A stretch of DNA of 64,000 nucleotides from Stratiolaelaps scimitus. Taxonomy: Eukaryota; Arthropoda; Arachnida; Mesostigmata; Laelapidae. Below, piece after piece: positions 47,074-55,904 of the stretch (its first letter is position 1; each line of letters begins with the position of its first letter). The position numbers were made by a program, and so were the translations under genes. Below the pieces are notes generated by a model. The model made no database searches. It was not told the DNA's origin and worked only from the letters and a program-made list of their open reading frames with translations. The stretch is from contig JABWDB010000006.1 in the NCBI GenBank assembly GCA_019614645.1, forward strand, positions 5,518,001 to 5,582,000. The letters are read 5' to 3'.

Positions 47074-47277
47074 TTATTTGTCAAGGAAGCATCGAAAACC
47101 AAATGGGGAGACGTTTGCCAATGGGGTCTTGAGTTTATTTGGTGCCCAATTTCCTTTCTTCTGGACCTTTCGTTTGTAGCGTGTAGACAAGGCACTATAG
47201 TTGAATTGAGTACTCCTGGCCAACCGTCGAACTCTTGAGTTGACTAGGCCGCACTTTAATTCAAAATATTCTGTCAT
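47074..47277 (-). CDS. Possible basic peptide ORF or exon (67 aa)
   Basis: An ATG frame rich in Lys and Arg. It contains STRYKRKVQKKGNWAPNKLK, with dibasic stretches suited to prohormone cleavage, and ends SPFGFRCFLDK. There is no signal peptide at its own ATG, so it would need an upstream exon. The 'K-G-N-W-A-P-N-K' piece faintly echoes 'K-D-N-W-G-P-K' in the secreted peptide encoded 0.6 kb upstream on the same strand. No polyadenylation signal is clear. Product not recognised. Confidence 0.3.
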   Translation of the reverse strand: MTEYFELKCGLVNSRVRRLARSTQFNYSALSTRYKRKVQKKGNWAPNKLKTPLANVSPFGFRCFLDK

Positions 47278-47740
47278 TCATTTCCGTCTGTCTCTTGTAA
47301 CCGTCCGGAACGTTCCTTATACTGCAGCCCACTTGGACAGACTCTTTCTAATACTGCGGATTCTCCTTACATTTCAAACGCAATCCTCGCGGTCTCAGCG
47401 GCATTGCTCCCGGCACGAAAATCACGAAAAAGATAATGTCATATATGCACGTTTTTGGTCTCCATATTCAATCGACTACAAGGTGTAACTAATGCACACT
47501 GACAAAATATATAGACAGTTTATCCGCTACGGAGTTAATTTAAAAAAAAATCCCACCAAATATCAAGCTTGTATCGTCTCATGTTAGTCAACCTACACAC
47601 GTTCAACGGTGGAGGAAATTACTCAGGCAAATAATCCAACAGCAGTAGTAACAAGTTCAAGGATACGTGCAAATATACAAATATCAGAAATGCGCCGTGA
47701 CTGATTAGCTAATACTCGTGCACACAGTCAGTCCATTGCA

Positions 47741-47746
47741 TTTATT
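47741..47746 (-). terminator. Poly(A) signal AATAAA
   Basis: On the minus strand 'gagaagaataaatgcaatgg' lies about 130 bases after the stop codon of the 91-residue peptide gene and is followed by a GU-rich stretch. Confidence 0.6.
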
Positions 47747-47876
47747 CTTCTCAATCCTTGCTCCGCCAGTCTAGCTATCCATTGCGCTTGTCAAGTCAAA
47801 TGTCAAACCGCACCCCCTTGATAGAATCACCGTTTGCGTGAACCTCGACCTTGGTCGGTGTAGTTATCCAGTGAAG

Positions 47877-48152
47877 TCAGCTTCTTCCAAATCCGCCTTT
47901 AACGGCCATCGTCTTCGGGCCCCAATTATCTTTGGACGGCTTCGTTCTGGGTTTGGCCGGCTTCGTTTTCGATGGTGCACCTCCCTCTGCGGGCGGCCCC
48001 GCCGCCGGCCCCGCGTTAGCTCCAGGATCCGCCGAGGGTTGCTTCGCTCCTTCTGACCATTTTTTTCTCTCAGACTTATCTCTGGCACCAACAGTGGCGG
48101 CAACGAGCGTAAACGCAATAAGGACGAAAATTATAGTTGACGAGGGCTTCAT
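47877..48152 (-). CDS. Secreted Pro/Ala/Gly/Lys-rich peptide precursor (91 aa)
   Basis: A single-exon ORF. The signal peptide MKPSSTIIFVLIAFTLVAAT ends near VGA at residue 23. The mature part begins RDKSERKKW and continues through a Pro/Ala/Gly stretch and a Lys/Pro stretch (KTKPAKPRTKPSK). It ends in NWGPKTMAVKGGFGRS and has no Cys. Gly-Arg one residue from the end could serve processing and amidation (GGF-amide) after removal of the last residues; this is inference. The transcription unit is complete: TATAAAA about 45 bases upstream, a very short leader, and AATAAA about 130 bases downstream. A 76-codon frame runs antisense in the GC-rich part. Family not recognised. Confidence 0.78.
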   Translation of the reverse strand: MKPSSTIIFVLIAFTLVAATVGARDKSERKKWSEGAKQPSADPGANAGPAAGPPAEGGAPSKTKPAKPRTKPSKDNWGPKTMAVKGGFGRS

Positions 48153-48192
48153 GTTGATCTGATGTTGCGCGTTTGCAATATCAGATGCATAG

Positions 48193-48199
48193 TTTTATA
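48193..48199 (-). promoter_or_regulatory. TATA box of the 91-aa peptide gene
   Basis: 'gtataaaact' on the minus strand, about 45 bases before the ATG at 48152. The leader is expected to be only 10-20 bases long. Confidence 0.6.
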
Positions 48200-48209
48200 C
48201 AAAAAAGGC

Positions 48210-48920
48210 AGCTTTCACTGTTCGGGGCGGGGGCTTACTAAGATGGCCATCCAGAAGCGGGACCACCGGGGTCGCTGGCATCGAGCGAGGCTCGATAAGC
48301 CAAGTTCCCTGTTTCATTTCTGCTTTGACAACTCGATAATGGGATACGTTCGTGTGTCACCATTGCGTTCATGACCAGACGTGATCGGTAGAGAACACCC
48401 ACAGTGGCATGTGCATAGATTACTCGAGCGCGTGCAGCATCGTTTCAGCTGAAGAATATACGCACAGGTTGATAACTAATGTGAGCATACAAGCTATATG
48501 ATCGATGCGAACTCGGACGATATTTGTGCTAATCTATAAAACAAATGGACACACGCAAGTTTGCCCCATTTGATCCCATTTATTTTTACACCGTTTGTGT
48601 GATATCGTGATTAGGCGAATTTATATCAATATTCGCATGGCGGTGTTTACATAACAAGTTTCGGAACGCCTCTACACGATGATGCGATCCCAGCTGGTAA
48701 TTCACGACTGTAGCTGTCGATGTACATGCGTTTGCATGGTATTTGCAGCGCCTAGCAGTGTTCGTTTGGTTAGTGGCGACCTTGTGTCCCACGTAACAGA
48801 TCGTGGAAACTGTACCCAGCGAATGAGGTTATGGGTAGTGCGGTCTGACCTACTGGGAAACTCCTAGTTGCCGTTGCTCGTAGCTGGTGTTGTGAAAAGC
48901 GAAGGATCCACTTCCGCTAT
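48210..48920. other. No supportable gene
   Basis: A 62-codon plus frame with a CSCRCTCVC cluster (48679-48867) and a 68-codon minus frame overlap. Neither has a promoter or signal peptide. Confidence 0.3.
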
Positions 48921-48923
48921 CCT

Positions 48924-49193
48924 ATGCCGGTGCAACCCGATGAAGGTTTTCTATGCTGCCGCCAGCAAATAAACCAGTTGGTTCTCTGTGGTCCTAAGAT
49001 CAACTTCTTTAACGCAGGCTCTCGTTGTTATCCCCTGGGACGAGGCGTCAGACAAAAACGCTTAACTCTCTTCGCCACTGAGCGACCGCGTGTGCGCTTA
49101 CCTTCCCCCAAAGAATTGGGATTCCGCATGCGGCATATGACGCGCGATTGTAATTTTACGATTAAAGAGACTGACTACTGTGGCCGCGGATAA
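48924..49193 (+). CDS. Hypothetical 89-aa ORF with six Cys
   Basis: An ATG frame (MPVQPDEGFLCCRQQINQLV...) with six Cys, a basic RLPSPKELGFRMRHMTRD part and a CGRG end. Codon use looks coding. There is no signal peptide, TATA box or polyadenylation signal. It may be a small intracellular protein, an exon or chance. Confidence 0.28.
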   Translation: MPVQPDEGFLCCRQQINQLVLCGPKINFFNAGSRCYPLGRGVRQKRLTLFATERPRVRLPSPKELGFRMRHMTRDCNFTIKETDYCGRG

Positions 49194-49283
49194 CTTCTAG
49201 ATTTGCTAATGGCTGCGATGATCGCCTTTCGCGTTCTTTTCGTGTAAGACTTATCGATCGTTGTCAGTGTCAGGCCCAGATAG

Positions 49284-49583
49284 GTAAAGGTAAAGGTTTT
49301 ATTGGTTTATTAAAGGAGCTGCAATTTTACAATGCTTAAGGTGAAGGTGTCCATGACAATTACAGGTCCTCCATTCAGTCTGAACAAAATCGGCCACCCC
49401 TTCTGCACCTTTGTGGCTTCTGTCATCGACCTGTGGATTTGCAGGGTCGATGTCGACGGCGTGATCCGGCAGAGTAGCCAGAGCCTGTTGCACTAAACTC
49501 TGCATAGCGGGAATGTACATAAATCGTTGGCTGCACCGCGGTCGAGTGGCACGGATTCGAGCACGTTTCTCGGTCGTATACAA
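49284..49583 (-). repeat. Coding-like segment fused to SINE-B tail
   Basis: The minus strand has a 94-codon frame with strong coding character (MYIPAMQSLVQQALATLPDH and ADFVQTEWRTCNCHGHL). It runs straight into the SINE-B tail ('taagcattgtaaaattgcag' and 'ctcctttaataaacc') and stops inside it. SINEs often borrow the 3' tail of the LINE that mobilises them, so this may be the 3' end of the partner element. It could instead be a gene that uses a SINE-derived stop and 3' UTR. The coding part matches no family I can name. Confidence 0.4.
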
Positions 49584-49719
49584 AGGCGTGCAAGTAATAG
49601 AAGGGCCCGCGGGCGAAGACCTGCGAACGCCATTGAAATAGACTGCTATAGGCCAGGGTGCTCGGAAAGAATGTTAAACATGTAAGTAATGTTGAACAAC
49701 GATCTGCCACTCCCTTCTA

Positions 49720-50420
49720 TTTCTGGTGTGCTGGATTCGCAGACGAGTCTCGGCTTTAGTGCGCACAGTCCCACATGATTGCGTTGAATACCTTAGTCAT
49801 GAAGCCTGCTGTGCTGGGAGACATTTCCCAGCTCTATGAAAATAGCGATTCGAGCAGATCCCCACTGTATGTTGCACCGTGAGGTGTCAGGGCATGTGAG
49901 CATAAGTAGAAATTTTAAAGCGCTTCAAAGTTCTTTCATGTGACTGGAGAAGCTAGGCAGCAAGGGGTAAGGCAATCAACATGTTGTCCATGTGGACTGG
50001 GTCGTCTGAAATTGCAATTTCTGAAAGGACTATTTTACATTTAATAGAGGATGATTTCATTGTGTATCAAATGGATGCCCCACGAACAGGATATTCGCTG
50101 ATGGTACGTCAGGCACTATGAGTAAACAGGTTCGGAGTCTACGACTGATACCAATCCGACTGATCTCATCAGAATTCAGATCTCACCGAGTACTAGGAGA
50201 ATAAATCCGACACGAACAGAGCTAAGTGTAATACGCCCTTTATAAAGATGAACCTTAAAAATATCTCGCTTAGTGCGAAGTACGACCATAATTCAAAAAG
50301 CAACAAATCCCTGTGAACTTACTTCTATGGCCTTTTTTCAACGTTGACGAGAACTAAACCTAATTGATCCACTTGTGCCTAACAAGACACACAGAAAACA
50401 TAATTATGAATTGCGTTTCA
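49720..50420. other. No gene seen
   Basis: No frame or repeat that I can support. Confidence 0.35.
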
Positions 50421-50427
50421 ACTAGCC

Positions 50428-50570
50428 GTCTGAGCGGGTGGCTTAGACGGCTAAGTCTCAGCGAGCAAAGGCCGCAGGTTCAACTCCCGCGACTTAAGCA
50501 ACTAAGACAACTTAAGCATTGTAAAAAAACTGCAGTTTCGTGAATAAACCAACAAAACGTTTACCTTTAC
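50428..50570 (+). repeat. SINE-B copy with full tRNA head
   Basis: 'gtctgagcgggtggcttagacggctaag' carries an A box and the B-box region reads 'caggttcaactcccgcgac', resembling a Leu/Ser-type tRNA with a long variable arm. 'aacttaagcattgtaaaa' and the tail 'aataaaccaacaaaacgtttacctttac' follow. This copy shows the composition of the family. Confidence 0.75.
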
Positions 50571-50719
50571 TAGTTACGAATGCATAATTGAATAACTTCC
50601 ATACGGTTACTCGTTGCGAAGCCATCACAGAGTAAGCCGTGAAGGAGTTGCAACCATAATAAATATCTAGAAATATATGATACAACGAACGTTGATCAGC
50701 CACCATAAGACCATCGCTA

Positions 50720-50890
50720 AGGGACAGCGATGGTTGGACGCTTTGAAAAGAGCCGCGTATTGAAATCTACTATATTATATATCATTTTGGCTGTCTCTGA
50801 GGCAAACCTCAAATTCGTGTGCAGTATTCTGCTGGGGTAGACAATGGAACGTTCGCCCAACTCAGGTAATGAAATGGCGCAAAGTACGAA
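50720..50890 (-). other. Open segment, unknown
   Basis: The minus strand reads MFYFVLCAISLPELGERSIV and LHTNLRFASETAKM before AT-rich decay. It is coding-like but has no identified context. Confidence 0.2.
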
Positions 50891-51084
50891 ATAGAACATG
50901 TTTGTACACAGTTGTGATGATGCGAATATTTATCAACCAACTTAATCGCGCGCGTCCTACGCAAAATCAGAATTCAATCAGCCTTGAAGTTCATCATTAA
51001 ACATTTACTTGAGACACGACCATTTCTAACCGTTCTTTATCAAGAACTAGCATTTTTTGTGTTCATTAGGAAGCAGTTCGCGCG

Positions 51085-51333
51085 TTAGCGGCCGCCGAGA
51101 CGAGTTCCAGGATTATTGATCGTCGTTGCCGGTGATGTCACAGCTGGCGCCGCGGGCGCCGCGGGCGCCCCTGGCGCCGCAGGCGGCGGCGACGGTGGCG
51201 GTGGCGCAGATCTGGCCACGCGGAACGCCCGCGCAAACGTCGAGTCCAAGTTATTGTCTGGTGCTGGAGCTCCTTCAGCGGTCGAGACCAACGCGGACGC
51301 CGCCACCACAAAGAAAATCAAGCACAGCTTCAT
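51085..51333 (-). CDS. Secreted Pro/Ala-rich peptide precursor (82 aa)
   Basis: A single-exon ORF. The signal peptide MKLCLIFFVVAASALVSTAE is cut near EG/A at residue 21. A short acidic-to-basic propart (APAPDNNLDSTFARAFRVAR) ends in R-V-A-R, a furin-type R-X-X-R site. A Pro/Ala-rich segment and a tail reading NNPGTRLGGR follow. No Cys in the mature part. The terminal Gly-Gly-Arg could support C-terminal amidation; that is inference. TATAAAA lies about 116 bases upstream and 'tcagtt' about 40 bases beyond it. The extreme GC content comes from Pro/Ala codons and explains open frames on the other strand. Family not recognised; salivary, cuticular or neuropeptide-like roles are all possible. Confidence 0.77.
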   Translation of the reverse strand: MKLCLIFFVVAASALVSTAEGAPAPDNNLDSTFARAFRVARSAPPPPSPPPAAPGAPAAPAAPAVTSPATTINNPGTRLGGR

Positions 51334-51411
51334 TTTTGAACGAATCGAAATTTCGCCGATCACGCTACAACATACGCTGTGATTCCACAGAATGCCACCG
51401 GCCAACAAACT

Positions 51412-51455
51412 AACTGATGAAGGTGGTTCGCTTGCAACGCGTCAGCTCTTTTATA
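51412..51455 (-). promoter_or_regulatory. TATA box and initiator of the 82-aa peptide gene
   Basis: On the minus strand 'aatataaaagagc' (TATAAAA at 51455-51449) is followed at about 40 bases by 'tcatcagtta', matching the arthropod TCAGT initiator. Spacing is slightly long, so the start may lie a few bases earlier. Confidence 0.55.
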
Positions 51456-51973
51456 TTCCCTTGCTCGCTCTCTGACTCTCTCTCTCTCTCTGACACGGGA
51501 AGTTGTAGATAAATGTCATCGTCTGATCGGGCAATGTTTCGTGTGATTGTTCAATACCGTGATCGACGACGGAAATAGCCAAGCCCCCCCCCCCCCCCTC
51601 GAGTAAGAGCCACGCAACGTAACAGAGTTTACTGGCCTAATGTGCGATATACGATGAAGCGATCTATCAACACAGGTAGATGCAGCGCGAGACACCAACT
51701 TGCTGATCAATTCGTTGTATTTTCACCAAATGTCTCCCCTTTTTTTGTAGCATCGAGTAGAAACGTGTGATAAATTTCGAAAAATTGACAGATCGAGCCA
51801 TAAGTTTGTACAGCCAGCAGTCGACTATCGACTAAGCGATGAGGCAAGAGCGAAAAGGTGGTTGGCAAGGTGAGCGTACGAGCGTATACCCTTCGAAGGC
51901 ACACAAGATACACGAATGACAATCCTTTCGAAGAGTCGGGCATGTTTTGGACAAACACTGGAGCGTTGGGACC

Positions 51974-52007
51974 TTGGCGTCGTTAGGATCTTGGCGTCGT
52001 TAGGATC
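51974..52007. repeat. 17-bp tandem duplication
   Basis: 'ttggcgtcgttaggatc' occurs twice head to tail without a mismatch. Confidence 0.95.
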
Positions 52008-52301
52008 GTATAACAATTATTGACAATATTTGCAATTATATTGTTGTGATAAGGGTTACATAATATGACACGGATTATTTGACAATAGCTTTGATAAGCC
52101 TTCAGTATCCTTTTCACATTATCGAATGGTTTCAGTTCTTGGATGGGACGAACAGAATGGATCAATTGCAAAAATAGGTCAGATGAAAACTTCTTGTAAT
52201 CGTGCGTAGGTCGGGGCACGACCATGAACATGGGCACAAATTAAGGACAAGTCCTGATCACTGGGGATGAATTCACTTTTGAGAAAAATCAAAGAGACTT
52301 A

Positions 52302-52682
52302 TCAGTAACACGAGGTGCTTTTTATACTGGCCATGGAACATTCGGGGGTAGTCCATCTGCGAGGGAGGATATTATAATGAGCACTAGCAATTCCGTAAGA
52401 ACGAATTATGAGACAGAACATGCGGTGGCTAAAGACAGAAGCCCATCGTGCCGAAACTGAACATATTGAATTCGCCTCGGCGCGTGAATTCAAAATCATT
52501 ACAGCCGATTTTACAAACTCTGAAGGTTCCCTGAAGGTGAACCGCCGGTGAACTCTGGCGACAGGTGAACAAACCTGTTGCGAGCTGTCCGGTGTAATCA
52601 ACGAGCCCATGTCAGGATCGAAGCCCATTCCGGTTCCGTTGTTCGAAATTCTCCACAGTGAGGTGTCCCAGATTATGTCCAC
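52302..52682 (-). CDS. Hypothetical 126-codon ORF or exon
   Basis: A minus-strand open segment with good coding character (MGFDPDMGSLITPDSSQQVC, then ARVHRRFTFREPSEFVKSAV). It is preceded by a possible acceptor ('caatattgcaacgcgtacag'). It starts without ATG at its left end; internal Met codons exist. It lies 3' of the LINE RT remnant at 52858 on the same strand, so it may belong to that element or to a host exon. No family is recognised. Confidence 0.3.
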   Translation of the reverse strand: MDIIWDTSLWRISNNGTGMGFDPDMGSLITPDSSQQVCSPVARVHRRFTFREPSEFVKSAVMILNSRAEANSICSVSARWASVFSHRMFCLIIRSYGIASAHYNILPRRWTTPECSMASIKSTSCY

Positions 52683-52857
52683 GCTGTACGCGTTGCAATA
52701 TTGAGGTTAAAGAATACTACAATGAGTGCAATCTTGAGTTGCAGAACACTCAAAAGGTATAGTCGTCCGAGAGCTGCCAACTGAGGGTGACACTCTAAAG
52801 GCATTTGAGCATCTCTCTGTTATATGCGGCGAAAGGCTTCGGCCTGGTTATACAGGA

Positions 52858-53268
52858 TCAGCAGCCGTCAGTGAGTGAATCAGTTGCCATATGCCAACAG
52901 TCGGCTTTAGAGCGGTGTAGTGTGTCATCTACCGCGACTCCGAAACTCTCTATCCTAAATGTCATTGCTTTCGTCTTGGCAAGGTTTACGGTTGGACCCC
53001 AATTGGAAATAACAGAGCGCAGCCTGCGTAGGTCTGCACGCACCCAGAGGCGGCTGCTCCTATATATAACTAGATCGTCGGCGTAGATGAGCACCTTTGC
53101 CTTATTTCTGGGCCCACTAACCTTGTCTGATAGGTCTTTTAGCAGGAATGGAACGAGAAGACGGCTTAAGTTATCATATTGCCGTGCGCCGCTTACAATT
53201 GAACGATAGCGCCGCTGAACAATAGCTGATAGGGTGGCGAACATGGCCCACTTATCTGACGAAACCAA
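52858..53268 (-). pseudogene. LINE reverse-transcriptase fragment
   Basis: A 136-codon minus-strand frame with the catalytic YADD motif (residues 62-65, 53074-53085) in the context KVLIYADDLVIY. It is preceded by LLVPFLLKDLSDKVSG and followed by SVISNWGPTVNLAKTKAMTF, the 'W....vN..Kt..m.F' block of non-LTR RTs. The fingers region and endonuclease are absent, so it is a remnant. The R1/Jockey-like assignment is tentative. Confidence 0.8.
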
Positions 53269-54391
53269 TCTGGCCTTTCACTATCTCAAATCCAATTAAT
53301 TTTTATAGAAAAAAAGAGCGTTCGTATGTAGTTCGTACGGTTCAGCGGTACCTCTCGCAGCTCGTTGGCTATCAGTGGCGGCCTCGTCTGTGAGCTATTC
53401 GGTCCGAATTTGTCTGAGCTGAACGGGAGCAGCCAGCGAAGATCCGATTGATCCTCCGTGCAGAAACTGAGCCTGAGTCACCGGTTAGAGGGCGTCAGCT
53501 TCACCGTCATGTAGATCTGCGGGCGGTCGTTTACGATTGCAGCCAGTTCGCAATTGTGCGGAGCTTCTCCATATCGACCAGACCCGTGCCGAGCGTTTTG
53601 AGGAGCTCAGTCTTAATCATGCCCACGCGCCGTTCAAAATACCCGCCGTGCCAAGATACTTGCGGACATTGAATATCCAGTTGATTCTGTGCTGTGCGAG
53701 TGTTCGCGGCATTCGGGATCCTTCAGGCTATTGAACAACCCTTTAATGTCGGTCGCAGCCTTGCAGACGAGCGGAAGTTGTCGGTACCAATGAGCATGCA
53801 GCCAGGATGAGCCGCAACGAATCGAGTGACTAGCTGGCGTTGAGATCGATGAAGTGATCTCGAGATGTATGGCTCGGATTGTCAACAAGGCAATGTAGAC
53901 CTTCCGAGTCGACGGCGTGGTCTATGAGCAGAGGGGAAGGGCAGCGGTAGGCCAGGTGAACCAGAGGGACGAGGCAGTTGACGTGGTCAGCGACCTCCCG
54001 ACTTCTATTATGTCCGGGAGCAAACTAAGTCCCAAGGTCATATAGGATGTCATTCAAGGCAGCTTTGTTCTTACCATGAGCGCCGCATTGTTAACTACTC
54101 TGATTTTGAATTTCTTCTTGGTGTCGCTGGCTTAGCGTAACCCGACTCGATAGAATTAGTGATCTCTTGATTAATCGCCGGTGAATTAACTGACTTTTTG
54201 TTGTCTTCACCAGCCAACGTAAATGCGAGACCGCAGTGTTTGCATCGTTGCGGAGCCCTGAAAGATCGCTTCTGAATGGTGATGAAATAATGTATCTGCC
54301 ATCGGCCTCTTGACAGCTCTGAAAAGATTGACTTGATTGACTCTCTGAAAAACCTCTTGAGCTCAACGCTCATTTGCGGCCCTGCTGCCTT

Positions 54392-54430
54392 GTCAGGCTC
54401 CTCTAATGAACCAATAAAGCCTTTACCTTA
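54392..54430 (+). repeat. SINE-B tail fragment
   Basis: 'ggctcctctaatgaaccaataaagcctttacctta' matches the SINE-B 3' tail. It sits inside the BEL/Pao remnant, so it inserted later or derives from a nested element. Confidence 0.5.
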
Positions 54431-55257
54431 TTCCGAGATATTCTACGTCCCAGTGATATTTTAGACATTTCCGTCATCTATCGCTGAACGACAAACGGAT
54501 AGGGTGTATTCGGCTCGGTCAGCTCGCCGATATCTAGAGAGCGACTGTGTCAACAACTTCGCTTGTACTGTCTGGCTTCTGCCACATCGGTCTGGGAGCA
54601 CACCCACACTCAACAGGCATAGAATGGAGTGAGCGGCAGTCTCAATGAATGCATTATCTGTGCCGTAGAAGAGCTATCCAAATTTAGTTGTGTGAGTGAC
54701 GACCTGGTCGTCAAACAATCGTACTTCGTTTGGCATAACGTGTGGCAAAATGTGTCTGTTTCCAAAAGCACGTGTTCTCAACTAAAGCCCTATTGGTCGA
54801 ACTGATCACCATTGCGAGATAGTCCATGAGTGAACGTAACCTTGAAAGGAAGCCCTTTTGTGATCTGCGATAATCCCGGTCCACTGAAAGCAATTTGATT
54901 ATAGGGAGTGCAACGGCTTCCAAATTCGAATCGTATATGTAGCACTCATACATTTTCGAGACTTGCCCATTGATCACGTAAGTAGCCAAAGCCTGCGATC
55001 CATTACGGTTGACATCCAACGCTTTTAATAGACAGTTGGTGAACACAAACGATTGCTGCGAACTAGCATCCAAGGGTACACGAGCTTATTGTTAGAGCAA
55101 ATCCATACGTAACCCGTGGTAGTTCGCGGGTAGTCGAGCATAGTTCGCGTTTTTGTCTTCTGACTCTCCAGATTGAATTGAGCCTTTAGGCAGTTGCGGC
55201 TGGTTCGCAAGTCGAGAATTTCTGCGGAATCCTTGTCAAAACAGGTCTGTGTCGGAA

Positions 55258-55287
55258 TACTGGACACTAATATTATAGTGTCCAGTA
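55258..55287. repeat. 12-bp inverted repeat
   Basis: 'tactggacacta' and 'tagtgtccagta' flank a 6-nt spacer (atatta), next to AT-rich microsatellite DNA. Confidence 0.9.
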
Positions 55288-55348
55288 CAATACTAATAAT
55301 GATATATATATATGTATATATCACATAACATTATTTTTTCGATGTCAT

Positions 55349-55349
<1 letters not shown>

Positions 55350-55422
<73 letters not shown>

Positions 55423-55437
55423 ATATATATATATATA
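55350..55437. repeat. (TA)n tract with phased AA breaks
   Basis: Long A/T alternation interrupted at regular 21-22 base steps by 'taatat', giving a higher-order repeat. Confidence 0.9.
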
Positions 55438-55551
55438 GTATGATTTCATACAATGATATAATTAGAGGACATAATGCTTATTTGTAAACTCTCAGTTTGC
55501 CGCAATACATTGCACAATAATATGATTTTTCATCACATTTCAATAAATAAA

Positions 55552-55620
55552 TTTTCCGGGCTGATCCACAGCCAACAATTCACGTCCACGGCATTGCTCT
55601 CGCCATTGATTCAATAATTT
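55552..55620 (-). repeat. SINE-A body fragment
   Basis: The reverse complement contains 'ggcgagagcaatgccgtgga' then 'cgtgaattgttggctgtgga' and 'tcagcccggaaaa', matching the 3' body of the copies at 46629 and 3060. No tRNA head is present. Confidence 0.55.
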
Positions 55621-55904
55621 CAACGATATTGTATATAAGTTCGCCATTTAGCTCATTCGCGAACTATATTATCCTTCTGCAGATTCGTGATACATTTTTG
55701 TCTCACCATTTTCTCGACCTCGTTAAGAAATATCATAAAATCCAAGGAGTCCTCAGGTAATTTCATTCTAAACATATTCATTGCTGCTACATATTTACTT
55801 TTTTGCATTGATCTATGGCACTTTAGAATGCCACGTTAATGTCTGGTTGTCTGTACTAGCACCCTGCATATACTCTATTTTATATATGGTTTGCAGCTAT
55901 ATTT

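Larger units (their letters stand above)
53430..55330 (-). mobile_element. Decayed BEL/Pao-type LTR retrotransposon (Pol remnants)
   Basis: Minus-strand pieces occur in Pol order. Protease-like LDASSQQSFVF lies in 54711-55073. A segment with ADGRYIISSPFRSDLSGLRN and an NQEITNSIESGYAKP equivalent, typical of BEL/Pao reverse transcriptase, lies in 54091-54373. An integrase part around 53630-53900 has VYIALLTIRAIHLEI, the BEL/Pao 'fTC..tRAvHLE' motif, and a GTDNF equivalent of the catalytic sDNgtnF. Frameshifts and stops occur throughout and no intact LTRs were found. It is an old, dead copy. Confidence 0.7.

Noticed and set aside
47838..48162. Plus-strand 72- and 76-codon frames opposite the 91-aa peptide
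   Set aside because: Antisense shadows; promoter and AATAAA fit only the minus-strand gene.
50428..50500. Functional tRNA-Leu/Ser gene
   Set aside because: The same head recurs with a shared non-tRNA tail at 45470 and 62143, so it is a SINE head.
51116..51413. Plus-strand Gly/Ala-rich frames opposite the 82-aa peptide gene
   Set aside because: They are the antisense of Pro/Ala codons; the minus strand has the signal peptide and the TATA box.
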